64,000 bases of DNA. Source: Actinoallomurus purpureus (GTDB lineage Bacteria > Actinomycetota > Actinomycetes > Streptosporangiales > Streptosporangiaceae). The position numbers were made by a program, and so were the translations under genes. The stretch lies in assembly GCF_024055795.1 (NCBI RefSeq), contig NZ_JAMXMY010000012.1, positions 124,001-188,000 on the forward strand. Direction: 5' to 3'. This document shows positions 8,642 through 16,549 of the stretch, in pieces. The stretch's first letter is position 1. Each line of letters starts with the position of its first letter. The notes beneath the pieces are model-generated. The model was given only the letters and a program-made list of their open reading frames with translations. It was not told the origin of the DNA and searched no databases.

Positions 8642-8889
8642 AGAGGTCGGCCGTAATGGTGTCAAGAAATCGTCGTCACACCGTTTAGTGAAACTTGCGA
8701 CGCAATATACCTTAGCGGACGGACCGCCGGGGCGCCCCGGTTCCTGGTTTCCCCACCTCCCACTTCCGCGCACACCGGACCCTCCGCATACATAGCAGCT
8801 GACAATCGGACCGACGGGGAGTCCCGGGCCCTTGTGACACTGACCACATTCTCCGGTAAGGAGGTCCAGATCGAAGGCCGTTCCGCGCG

Positions 8890-8923
8890 GCGCGGCCCCC
8901 GGCTTCCGCGCCGGGGGCCGCGC
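8890..8923. terminator. Terminator after the DJ-1-like gene
   Basis: A perfect 14-base stem (GCGCGGCCCCCGGC with GCCGGGGGCCGCGC, 6-base loop) starts 9 bases past the end of the minus-strand DJ-1-like gene. Confidence 0.6.
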
Positions 8924-8932
8924 TCGGGCCGG

Positions 8933-9532
8933 TCAGGCGCCGGCCGGCTCATCGGCGAGGTACGGCGGGGCGGGTTCGTACTGGATGTACCTGCGAACGG
9001 ACCGGGCGTGCTCCCTGCCGTGGAGGCGGCCGACGAGCCACAGAGCCATGTCGATGCCGGCCGAGACGCCCTGACTGGTGACGAGGTTCCCGTCGACGAC
9101 GTAGCGCGCGTCGCGCACGACCGTGACGTCACCGCGCGCCTCCAGCGTGTCCTCGAAGGCGTGATGCGTCGCCACCCTACGGCCACGAGCGTGTCCCGCC
9201 TCGTGGAGGAGCAGCGCCCCCGTGCACACGCTCGTGATCCAGGAGGCGTCGGACCGCCTGATCCAGTCGATCAGAATCGGGTTGGACACCTCGCGCCGGG
9301 TGCCCTGACCGCCCGGCACCAGCAGGACGTCGAGGGGCGGGTGGTCGCCGAAGGAGTGGTCGGCCAGTACGCGGAGCCCCTTGTTGCAGCGCACCGGCCC
9401 GGCCCTCTCGGCGATGGTCACCGCCGTGTCGGCACCCTCACGGAGCATGGAGGAGGCGGTGAAGACCTCCCATGGCCCGACGAAGTCCAGTTCCTCCGCA
9501 CCGTCGAACACCAGCAGTCCATAGGTGGTCAC
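8933..9532 (-). CDS. DJ-1/PfpI family protein
   Basis: A 199-residue stand-alone DJ-1/PfpI (glutamine-amidotransferase-like) domain. It begins MTTYGLLVFDGAEELDFVGP, carries LLVPGGQGTRR, and has the nucleophile-elbow cysteine in SVCTGALLLHEAG near residue 104. Relatives include isocyanide hydratases and transcription-linked GlxA-type proteins. The GTG start forms a GTGA overlap with the stop of the upstream GlxA-type regulator, whose own sensor domain is of the same family. This suggests a coupled pair in which the enzyme and its regulator recognise related molecules (inference). Confidence 0.8.
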   Translation of the reverse strand: MTTYGLLVFDGAEELDFVGPWEVFTASSMLREGADTAVTIAERAGPVRCNKGLRVLADHSFGDHPPLDVLLVPGGQGTRREVSNPILIDWIRRSDASWITSVCTGALLLHEAGHARGRRVATHHAFEDTLEARGDVTVVRDARYVVDGNLVTSQGVSAGIDMALWLVGRLHGREHARSVRRYIQYEPAPPYLADEPAGA

Positions 9533-10485
9533 GCGTACTCCTTCGTTGATCGGAAACGGTCCCGGTAGTCGGACGGCGGAACGCCGACGTGCCGGTGGAA
9601 GGCCCGGCGCAGCGTCTCGGCGGTGCCGAAGCCGCACGTCCGGGCGATGGCCTCGACCGGATCGTCGCCCTCGGCCAGCGCGCGACGCGCCGCCTCGACG
9701 CGGACCCGTTCGACGTACGCCGCCGGCGGCACACCGAGTTCCGCGGTGAACCGGCGTTGCAGGTGACGGGGGCTCAGACCGGCCCTCGCCGCCAGATCCT
9801 CGATGCCGTGGCGTGCGCCGGGGACCGCGTGGACCGCGTCCACGACGATGCGGATCGGATCACTCGACGGCCGCGCCGACCACAGCGGAACGCTGAACTG
9901 CGACTGGCTTCCGGGTCTTCGCAGGAACATGACCAGTTCGCGGGCCACCTCGTGGGCGATGTCCCGGCCGAGGTCCTCCTCCACCAGCGCGAGCGCCAGA
10001 TCCATGCCGGCGGTCACCCCCGCGGACGTCCAGAACCTGCCGTCGCGGATGAAGATCGGATCGCAGTCGACGGTCAGTTCCGGGTGCTCGGCGGCGAGCT
10101 GATCGCGGCGTTTCCAGTGCGTCGTCACCCGCCGCCCGCGCAGCAGGCCCGCCGCCGCCAGCAGGAACACGCCGCTGCAGACGGAGGTGACCCGGCGGGC
10201 GGCGGCCCCGGCCGCGGCGATCCAGCCGACCAGAGCCTCGTCCCGTCGCGCCTCGTCGACGCCCGCGCCGCCCACCACGACGAGCGTGTCGACGCCGGCG
10301 GGATCGACGTCGTCCACGCCGTACTCCGCATGGACGGGAAGGGCGCTCCGCGAGCGTACGAGACCGGCCCGCGGGGCGATGATCCGGGATCGATATCCGG
10401 CGTTGCCGAACACCTCATGCGGCCCGACGAGGTCCAACGGCTGGAAGCCGTCGAAGACGACGAAGCCGATCTGGGGGGTGTCCAT
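9529..10485 (-). CDS. GlxA-type AraC family regulator with DJ-1/PfpI domain
   Basis: A 318-residue regulator. Residues 1-~185 form a DJ-1/PfpI domain (IGFVVFDGFQPLDLVGPHEV, VVVGGAGVDEA, SVCSGVFLLAAAG with the elbow Cys). The last ~110 residues form an AraC double helix-turn-helix (GIEDLAARAGLSPRHLQRRF and CGFGTAETLRRAFHRHVGVP). The ATG at 10485 is preferred over an upstream ATG because homology begins at DTPQIGF and GGGGAC precedes it. It is translationally coupled to the DJ-1-like gene downstream. It probably activates this small operon in response to a small amide-, nitrile- or aldehyde-type ligand; the ligand is unknown. Confidence 0.87.
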   Translation of the reverse strand: MDTPQIGFVVFDGFQPLDLVGPHEVFGNAGYRSRIIAPRAGLVRSRSALPVHAEYGVDDVDPAGVDTLVVVGGAGVDEARRDEALVGWIAAAGAAARRVTSVCSGVFLLAAAGLLRGRRVTTHWKRRDQLAAEHPELTVDCDPIFIRDGRFWTSAGVTAGMDLALALVEEDLGRDIAHEVARELVMFLRRPGSQSQFSVPLWSARPSSDPIRIVVDAVHAVPGARHGIEDLAARAGLSPRHLQRRFTAELGVPPAAYVERVRVEAARRALAEGDDPVEAIARTCGFGTAETLRRAFHRHVGVPPSDYRDRFRSTKEYA

Positions 10486-10577
10486 GTCCCCAGGCTCGCC
10501 GGTGCCGCCCGATGGCGTCAACGACATGCATCCCACGGATCACGCCATGCGCGGCCGGGGCGCCTGCTCCGCGCGAC

Positions 10578-10844
10578 GACGGGCCCGACGGCCGGTGGCA
10601 CGTCGCCGACGGCGAGACCGTCGAGGACGTCACGGCGTTCTTCCTCGATCAGTGCCGGCGGTCGCGGCGGATCGTCGCGGCGGCGCGGCTGACCGATGTG
10701 GCGTCCGGCGGCGGCCGGTTCCCGCCACCGGCGGTCCGCCCGGCGCTGAGCCGCATCCTGTTCCACCTCCTGCAGGAGTGCGCGCGGCACGTCGGGCAAC
10801 TCGACGTCGTCCGCGAGCTGATCGACGGAGCGGTCGGCGAGTGA
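10578..10844 (+). pseudogene. C-terminal remnant of a DUF664 (mycothiol-type DinB) gene
   Basis: The frame reads DGRWHVADGETVEDVTAFFL, then RRSRRIVAAARL, and ends HLLQECARHVGQLDVVRELI before DGAVGE. These are the central and C-terminal parts of actinobacterial DUF664/DinB-like proteins. The first half, including the usual start region with its metal-binding histidine near residue 50, is absent, and the upstream DNA is not recognisably coding. The stop abuts the stop of the convergent gene at 10845. It could still be translated from a start near 10512, but only as a fragment. Confidence 0.55.
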
Positions 10845-11828
10845 TCAGTCCGCCGTGATCCGTCCGGCCGTGAGCTCCGGCTGGTCCAGCACCCGGCCCT
10901 CCTGCCGCCACAGGCGGCGTACGCCGTCGCGCAGGCGGGGGTCGGAGCGGGTACGGGCGACGAACTCCTCCGGGGTACGGGCGCCGATCAGCCGGGCCAG
11001 GCCAGGGGACGCCGCGAGCAGGCCGGCCAGCAACTCGCGCTGCCCGGCCGGGCGGACCGGGACGCCGCCGGCGTCGATCAGGCATCCGTGGCGCCCGGCG
11101 TACAGGTGACAGCGCAGCGCACCCAGGCCGGGAAGTGAGACGGTCACCGACGCGGGCAGCTCCGCCCGGTGATAGTTCGGCTCCGTTCGGTCCACGGCGG
11201 CCAGCTGCTCGCCGTCGAGCCACAGGACCACGAGCTCGGCGCTCGCGCCCGGGTCGAGCACGGGGACCGCCGGGACGTATCCCGGCCCGCTGACGTGCGC
11301 GGAGGCACCGGCGGTCACCCCGGTGACGCGGGCGTATGTCATCGGGACGACCGTGCGCACCCGCCCCGCGAGCTTCCTGACGATCTGGGCCGGTGAGGCG
11401 TTCGACCCGACGGCCAGCACCGGCCTGCGGTCGGCCATGACCGGGCGTCCGCAGGTTCTCAGTGCCTCGTCGAGCGGGACCGCCGGCCCGCCGAACACGT
11501 GGGGTGGCACCGCCGACGCGTCCAGGATCCAGCGCCCCGGGGGCGTGCGCGCGGCCGGCGGAGTCGCGGCTCCGGGGGCGGGGCCGGCGGAGCGGTCCGC
11601 AGCGCCGCGCGGCCGAGTCGCCGGCTCGGGAACGGGCGGAGGGGGAACCGCGCGCAGGATCAGGAAGCATCCGTCGACCAGGAGGCCGGACCCGGGTGCC
11701 CGGCGCCCGGGGTAGGTCAGCGGCCGGGCGATCGGGTCGTCGGCGAAGCCGAGGGCGTGGAGCTCACGTCCGGGAGCGGTGACGTGTGGCTGCGGGGAAG
11801 GCGCGGGGTGGCGGGGTCCGTCGTGCAC
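10845..11828 (-). CDS. Conserved hypothetical protein
   Basis: A 327-residue protein I cannot assign. The N-terminal third is Pro/Ala/Arg-rich and probably disordered (residues ~60-95). The C-terminal two thirds contain VLAVGSNASPAQIVRKL and YVPAVPVLDPGASAE, then LWLDGEQLAAVDRTEPNYHR. The GSN-xSP element near a predicted beta strand recalls gamma-glutamylcyclotransferase-like folds (YGSNLSP), but the resemblance is short. The GTG start has AGGAGAG a few bases upstream. It converges with the DUF664 remnant and is separated from the MarR gene by 96 bases. Confidence 0.65.
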   Translation of the reverse strand: MHDGPRHPAPSPQPHVTAPGRELHALGFADDPIARPLTYPGRRAPGSGLLVDGCFLILRAVPPPPVPEPATRPRGAADRSAGPAPGAATPPAARTPPGRWILDASAVPPHVFGGPAVPLDEALRTCGRPVMADRRPVLAVGSNASPAQIVRKLAGRVRTVVPMTYARVTGVTAGASAHVSGPGYVPAVPVLDPGASAELVVLWLDGEQLAAVDRTEPNYHRAELPASVTVSLPGLGALRCHLYAGRHGCLIDAGGVPVRPAGQRELLAGLLAASPGLARLIGARTPEEFVARTRSDPRLRDGVRRLWRQEGRVLDQPELTAGRITAD

Positions 11829-11924
11829 GGCTCTCCTGCCGTCGCCCCTGTGGTCGCGGGGCGCGGCGCGGGGGTGATGGGAGGATGGTCCTCCCGATGC
11901 TACGCCCGCGCGGATCGGGGGGTG

Positions 11925-12320
11925 TCAGACCCGGGCCGGCTCCGCCGAGAAGTGCTCGCCGAGGACGCTGCGCTGCGTCGTGCGGGCCCGCGCGTGGCGC
12001 TCGCGCCCGGCGGCGGTGAGCCTCACGAAGCAGGCGCGCCGATCGTCGGCGCACATGCTGCGCTCGACCAGGCCGTCCCGGTCGAGACGGGCCACCGTGC
12101 GCGAGAGCGCGCTCTGGCTGAGGTACATGGTGTCGCCGAGATCGTGCATCCGGATCTGATCGGCCGAGGCGTCGACCAGCCGATCGAGCACCTCGAACTC
12201 GCTCATGCCGATGCCGTGGGCCTCCTGCAGAGCGCGATCGAGTGCGCAGGAGACCGTGCTGTAGCAGGCCAGGAGGTCACGCCAGCGTCGTACGAGCTCC
12301 GTCTCGCCCGTCTCCGTCAT
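11925..12320 (-). CDS. MarR family transcriptional repressor
   Basis: A 131-residue winged-helix protein starting MTETGETELVRRWRDLLACY. The recognition helix region is LSQSALSRTVARLDRDGLVE and the wing is RSMCADDRRACFVRLT. In-frame ATG codons further upstream would put the start inside the palindromic operators, so the ATG at 12320 is chosen; no clear ribosome binding site is seen. Divergent from an MFS pump with twin palindromes in between, it is the likely repressor of that pump. Confidence 0.85.
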   Translation of the reverse strand: MTETGETELVRRWRDLLACYSTVSCALDRALQEAHGIGMSEFEVLDRLVDASADQIRMHDLGDTMYLSQSALSRTVARLDRDGLVERSMCADDRRACFVRLTAAGRERHARARTTQRSVLGEHFSAEPARV

Positions 12321-12350
12321 GCCGCGGACCATAACATGCTCGCACAGAAG

Positions 12351-12392
12351 ATGCAACTGCATTTAATGCTTGGACATCTGATGCACGTGCAT
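12351..12392. promoter_or_regulatory. Twin palindromic MarR operators
   Basis: Two copies of ATGCA-N2-TGCAT occur at 12351-12362 (ATGCAACTGCAT) and 12381-12392 (ATGCACGTGCAT, a perfect palindrome). Their starts are 30 bases apart, close to three helical turns, so bound dimers would lie on the same DNA face. They occupy the whole gap between the divergent MarR and MFS genes, and the second ends 14 bases before the MFS GTG. Transcription of the pump is therefore probably leaderless or has a very short leader. Confidence 0.65.
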
Positions 12393-12406
12393 GTAACTTC
12401 TGTCCG

Positions 12407-13867
12407 GTGACCACGACAGCACTCCCAGACTCACGCACGCTTCCCGGCGCCCCGGCCGATCCGCACCGGTGGTCCGCCCGGCTGTGGGGCATCCTCGCCG
12501 TTCTCTCCCTCGTCCTCTTCCTCGACGGGCTCGACGTGTCGATGGTCGGTGTGGCGCTCCCGTCCATCGGCTCGGCCCTGAGCCTGAGCACCTCCAGCCT
12601 CCAGTGGATCGTCAGCGGATACGTCCTGGGCTACGGCGGGCTGCTCCTGCTCGGCGGCCGCACCGCCGACCTGCTCGGACGGCGGCGGGTCTTCCTGATC
12701 GCCCTCGCCGTGTTCGCCGTCGCCTCGCTGCTCGGCGGCCTGGTCGACTCGGGCCCCCTCCTGATCGCCACCCGTTTCATCAAGGGGGTCAGCGCCGCCT
12801 TCACGGCGCCCACCGGGCTGTCGATCATCACGACGACGTTCGCCGAAGGCAGGGCGCGTAACAAGGCGCTGTCCATCTACACCGTCTTCGGCGCCAGCGG
12901 CTACTCCTCGGGCCTGATCTTCGGTGGCCTCATGACCGGGATCGGCTGGCGCTGGACCTTCCTGATGCCCGTCCCGGTCGCGATCATCGCGCTCGTCGCC
13001 GGCCTCTCCCTGATCCCCCGCGACCGCGCGGCCTCCGAAGGCGGCCACGACATTCTGGGCGCGCTCACGTCCACCTCGGCGATGCTGCTGATGGTGTACG
13101 ACCTGGTGTCCGCCCCGGCCCGCGGCTGGACCGCCCCGCTGACGCTCGCGCTGTTCGGCGCCGTCGTCGTCCTGCTCGGCGCGTTCGTCCTGGTCGAGCG
13201 CCGTGTCGCGCACCCCCTGGTCCGGCTGGGCATCCTGCGCAAGGGCACGCTGGTCCGCGCCAACCTCGCGATCGTCGCGCTGTTCGGCTCCTACACGGCG
13301 TTCCAGTTCATCGTCACGCTCTACCTGCAGTCCGTCCTCGGCTGGACGCCGCTGACGATGGCCCTGGCCCTGCTGCCCACCGGGCTCCTGGTGGCACTCA
13401 GCGCCCCGTTCGCCGGCACGATGATCGACCGGTTCGGCACGGCCTGGTTCATCGTCGGCGGAATGGCCGCGATGTCGGTCGGCTACCTGCTCTTCCTGCG
13501 CGTCGACACGCACCCGGTGTACGTCCTGGCGATCCTGCCGACGGCCCTCCTGCTCGGTGCCGGCTTCGCCCTCGGCTTCCCGTCCATCAACGTTCAGGCC
13601 ACGGCGGGCGTCGAGAACGACGAGCAGGGGCTGGCGGCCGGGCTCGTACAGACGGCCGGCCAGGTCGGCGCCGCACTGATCCTGGCCGTCACCACCGCCA
13701 TCATCACCGGCGACGACGCACGGCCCGCCGGCCACTCACCGGCGGCCATGCTCGCGCAGTACCGGCCCGGCCTGACCTTCGTCACGGCCGTGGCGCTCGT
13801 CGGGCTGGTCATCACCCTGCTCCCGCTGCTGCGCCGCCGGGCGGCGCGGCAGGGCGCGATGAACTGA
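12407..13867 (+). CDS. MFS multidrug transporter (DHA2 family)
   Basis: A 486-residue, roughly 14-segment membrane protein. The start region carries DGLDVSMVGVALPSIGSAL, a typical DHA2 TM1 (usually LD-x-TIVNVALP). Motif A is GGRTADLLGRRR, and PTGLSIITTTFAEGRARNKA follows TM4. The GTG at 12407 is the only start compatible with the operator layout. The gene is divergent from a MarR repressor and is followed by a perfect 13-base hairpin. The exported compound is unknown. Confidence 0.88.
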   Translation: MTTTALPDSRTLPGAPADPHRWSARLWGILAVLSLVLFLDGLDVSMVGVALPSIGSALSLSTSSLQWIVSGYVLGYGGLLLLGGRTADLLGRRRVFLIALAVFAVASLLGGLVDSGPLLIATRFIKGVSAAFTAPTGLSIITTTFAEGRARNKALSIYTVFGASGYSSGLIFGGLMTGIGWRWTFLMPVPVAIIALVAGLSLIPRDRAASEGGHDILGALTSTSAMLLMVYDLVSAPARGWTAPLTLALFGAVVVLLGAFVLVERRVAHPLVRLGILRKGTLVRANLAIVALFGSYTAFQFIVTLYLQSVLGWTPLTMALALLPTGLLVALSAPFAGTMIDRFGTAWFIVGGMAAMSVGYLLFLRVDTHPVYVLAILPTALLLGAGFALGFPSINVQATAGVENDEQGLAAGLVQTAGQVGAALILAVTTAIITGDDARPAGHSPAAMLAQYRPGLTFVTAVALVGLVITLLPLLRRRAARQGAMN

Positions 13868-13890
13868 GCCACCGCTCTCACCACTCTCAC

Positions 13891-13922
13891 CGATCGCCCG
13901 GGGATGCCTCCCCGGGCGATCG
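13891..13922 (+). terminator. Terminator of the MFS gene
   Basis: A perfect 13-base stem, CGATCGCCCGGGG with CCCCGGGCGATCG and a 6-base loop, lies 24 bases after the MFS stop. The remaining DNA to 14036 shows nothing else. Confidence 0.7.
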
Positions 13923-14036
13923 GGCGTCTGGCGTGTCCGACAACAGATCCCGTTCGCAGCGGCCAAACAGCGGACATGTCCAGACACGCCCTGGCCGGCT
14001 CCGACGCCGGAACGCGCCGGCGATGGACGATCCGGC

Positions 14037-14792
14037 TCAGGCCGCCCGGGTCGCGAGCAGCGCCGTCGCGTCGTCGTGCGGTTTCGCGCCCGGTATCGGC
14101 GAGTCCCGCTCCGCCCGCCGTACGAGGCCGATGACGTGCGCCGGACCACCGGTCCGCAGCGTCTCGAACAGGCGCGGCCAGTCGTATCCGTAGTGCTCGA
14201 CCAACCGGGTGACCCCGTCGGTGAACATCGCCACCTCGTCCACCTCCCGCTCCGGGAAGGTCGCCGTCACCGCCTGGTGGGCGGCCTCCGGCACGTTGCT
14301 CGCGACCCAGAATCCGCCCTGCCGGTTGCGGTGCGTCCGCACCTGTTCCAGCGTGTACGGGCGCCCGCCCGGAAGGTGCGCGACGCGGTCGTCCTCGACC
14401 ACGTGCAGCGAACCGTCACGGCCGCGCACCACGACCGGCGAGTCGGCCAGGAGGAGACACTCGACCTCGCCGTCGCGCCGGCGCGTCACCGCGACGGTCG
14501 ACGACGGACTGTCCGGGTTGGCCAGATCGCACGTCCCCGCGTGCGACGCGCAGACCTGTTCGATCGATTCCGCCAGGAGGTCGGTGAGGGGGCCGTCGGC
14601 GCCGGCCGCCAGGCGAGCGCCCAGCGCTCCCGCGAGCCGGCGCACCAGCCACGCGACGTCATGGACGCATCCACTGTCGACGCCGGCCGGCGCGGTCGCA
14701 CCATCCAGCACGATCGCCCAGTCCGGACCGGCGACCACGCAATCCTCGTTGACTCCCCCAGGCGCCGCCTGGGTCGCATAGGTGATCTGCAC
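14037..14792 (-). CDS. PP2C-like Ser/Thr phosphatase family protein
   Basis: A 251-residue protein with a reduced PP2C/PPM fold. GGVNEDCVVAGPDWAIVLDG near residue 10 corresponds to the N-terminal metal-binding (R-x-x-N-E-D, DG) motifs. SPSSTVAVTRRR and LLADSPVVVRGRDGS match the core strands, and EVDEVAMFTDGVTRLVEHYG matches the late SDG metal motif, here TDG. C-terminal PHDDATALLA fits the final D-D motif. The GTG start at 14792 is preceded by GGAGGAC about 9 bases away. The acidic metal ligands are kept, so it may be an active phosphatase. Its substrate is unknown; no kinase gene is beside it. Confidence 0.75.
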   Translation of the reverse strand: MQITYATQAAPGGVNEDCVVAGPDWAIVLDGATAPAGVDSGCVHDVAWLVRRLAGALGARLAAGADGPLTDLLAESIEQVCASHAGTCDLANPDSPSSTVAVTRRRDGEVECLLLADSPVVVRGRDGSLHVVEDDRVAHLPGGRPYTLEQVRTHRNRQGGFWVASNVPEAAHQAVTATFPEREVDEVAMFTDGVTRLVEHYGYDWPRLFETLRTGGPAHVIGLVRRAERDSPIPGAKPHDDATALLATRAA

Positions 14793-15020
14793 TGACCGCT
14801 CGTCCTCCAGCCGACGACCCTCCGGAAGGCCGCCTTCGCCTCCCGACCACACGGCGATGGTAGTTCCGCGGCGGCCGGACCCGGCCGTCCCCCTCGCGGT
14901 CCGCGGCCGGTCGCGCACACATCGGGACCGCGACCTCGCGCCGGTGACATCGGACGGCGGCGCTCCGCGCCACTCAGCTCCAGGATGCGATTCCTCCCGG
15001 GCCTGAACTGAAGGCCCGGA

Positions 15021-15248
15021 GTTCCTCGCAAGAAACGGGCTGAAGATCTCCCCGCCCTCCTCGAGCAATCGAGCGCCGGGGACCGCCGGCAGGCGGCGAA
15101 TGTGCAGGATCAGCGCGGCCAGCAGGTGCCGCAGCAGTTCGGGATCGGCGTCCGGCGCGGCAGGCTCCTCCGCGAGTTGTTCGATGATGGGCAGCAGGCG
15201 GCCCCGCGCGGCTTCGTCCAGCTGGTAGCGCACCGCCGCGAAGGGGTC
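15021..15248 (-). pseudogene. Probable remnant of an AraC-type regulator
   Basis: In the 614-base gap 14793-15406 a frame reads [20 protein letters not shown], then DPELLRHLLAALILHIRRL and GEIFSPFLARN. This resembles the linker region of AraC regulators just before their DNA-binding domain. Neither the cupin start nor the helix-turn-helix is present. It lies divergent to the aldo/keto reductase at 15407, the usual position of such a regulator, so it is probably a decayed regulator. The rest of the gap shows nothing recognisable. Confidence 0.4.
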
Positions 15249-15406
15249 GCGCGCCGGCCCGTGCCCGCCGAGACCGTGAGGGGCCCTGTCACACCCCGGA
15301 ACAGCCCGGCCTGTCACCGGGCGGACTCGCAGGGCAATGTGGACATCAGCGGACCGCCGGGCGAGTGATCCCCGCACATCCCTCCGCAGCGAAACGGAGA
15401 ATGATC

Positions 15407-16378
15407 ATGAAGCATGTCAAGCTGGGCGACCTGGACGTCGCCCGTATCGGGCTGGGCACGATGGGCATGAACTTCGCCTACACCGGCGCGGGCAGCGACG
15501 ACGCCGAGTCGATCCGCACCATCCACCGGGCCCTCGACCTCGGCGTCACCCTGATCGACACCGCCGAGGTCTACGGCCCCTACACCAACGAGGAGCTCGT
15601 GGGACGCGCCCTCAAGGGACGCCGCGACCAGGCCGTGCTCGCCACCAAGTTCGGGATGGTCTCCCACACCGGCCGAACCGGGCTCGACAGCAGCCCGGCC
15701 AACGTGCGCACCGCCGTCGAAGGGTCGCTGCGCCGCCTGGGCACCGACTACATCGACCTGTACTACCAGCACCGCGTCGACCCCGAGACTCCCGTCGAGG
15801 ACACCGTCGGCGCCCTGGCCGACCTGGTGGTCGAAGGCAAGATCCGCCACATCGGGCTCTCGGAGGCCGGCCCGGCGACCATCCGCCGCGCGCACGTCGT
15901 CCACCCCATCACCGCGCTCCAGTCGGAGTACTCCCTGTGGACCCGCGACCCCGAATCAGGGGTACTGCCGCTCCTGCGCGAACTCGGCATCGGCTTCGTG
16001 GGCTACTCACCGCTGGGACGCGGCTTCCTCACCGGCACGATCAGTTCCACCGACCAGTTCGGCGCCGATGACTTCCGCCGAGACAACCCGCGCTTCACCG
16101 GCGAGAACTTCCAGCACAACCTCCGCCTCGCCGACGAGGTCAAGGCCATCGCCGTCCAAGTCGGCGCGACGCCCGCCCAGGTCGCCCTGGCATGGCTGCT
16201 CACCCGGGGTGACGATATCGTTCCCATCCCCGGCACCAAGCGCGCCTCCCGGCTGGAGGAGAACGTCGCCGCCGACACGGTCGAACTCACCGCCGAGCAG
16301 ATCGCCCTCCTGGATGGCCTCGCCCCCGCCGCGGGCGACCACCACAACGAGGCCCAGATGCGCATGATCGGCCGGTGA
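15407..16378 (+). CDS. Aldo/keto reductase
   Basis: A 323-residue NADPH-dependent (beta/alpha)8 oxidoreductase. The catalytic tetrad can be read: Asp and Tyr in [15 protein letters not shown], Lys in VLATKFGM, His in DLYYQHRVD. The C-terminal cofactor signature is [15 protein letters not shown]. The ATG at 15407 has GGAGA six bases upstream; the ATG at 15401 touches it. It belongs to the AKR11/13-like group of general aldehyde reductases. It stands alone, with a possible regulator remnant divergent to it. Confidence 0.92.
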   Translation: MKHVKLGDLDVARIGLGTMGMNFAYTGAGSDDAESIRTIHRALDLGVTLIDTAEVYGPYTNEELVGRALKGRRDQAVLATKFGMVSHTGRTGLDSSPANVRTAVEGSLRRLGTDYIDLYYQHRVDPETPVEDTVGALADLVVEGKIRHIGLSEAGPATIRRAHVVHPITALQSEYSLWTRDPESGVLPLLRELGIGFVGYSPLGRGFLTGTISSTDQFGADDFRRDNPRFTGENFQHNLRLADEVKAIAVQVGATPAQVALAWLLTRGDDIVPIPGTKRASRLEENVAADTVELTAEQIALLDGLAPAAGDHHNEAQMRMIGR

Positions 16379-16403
16379 CGGCCTGCGGGGCGCGCGCCCA
16401 CTG

Positions 16404-16417
16404 CGGCGTTTTCGCCG
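16404..16417 (-). terminator. Small hairpin 3' of tRNA-Sec
   Basis: CGGCG-TTTT-CGCCG (AAAA loop on the minus strand) lies 22 bases past the encoded CCA of tRNA-Sec. It is the only candidate end signal for that transcript. The stem is short. Confidence 0.3.
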
Positions 16418-16439
16418 GTCAGCGCGGCGTCAGGGGTGA

Positions 16440-16535
16440 TGGCGGAGGCGTACGGGAATCGAACCCGCCGACGGCGCCGAGCGCCGTCCAAAGGTTTTGA
16501 AGACCTTGAGGGCCACCAGGCACCCTCCCGCCTCC
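16440..16535 (-). tRNA. selC: tRNA-Sec (anticodon UCA)
   Basis: On the minus strand the RNA begins GGAGGCGG and ends CGCCTCC-G-CCA, with CCA encoded at 16440-16442. The 7-base anticodon loop is CTTCAAA (anticodon TCA) on an AAGGT/ACCTT stem. The D arm has the long Sec-type stem (GAGGG/CCCTC plus a T-G pair). The long variable arm has the 7-base stem GACGGCG/CGCCGTC, and the T arm is GCGGG-TTCGATT-CCCGT. The total of 96 bases with CCA and the layout (extended acceptor, long variable arm) fit bacterial tRNA-Sec. Odd point: the eighth acceptor pair is G-A rather than a Watson-Crick pair. The yidC-like stop codon lies 14 bases upstream on the same strand. Confidence 0.95.
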
Positions 16536-16549
16536 GCCGCAGAGCCTAC

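Noticed and set aside
12320-12362. Longer MarR protein starting MQLHLLCEHVM
   Set aside because: That start lies inside a palindromic operator, and homology begins at the later ATG.
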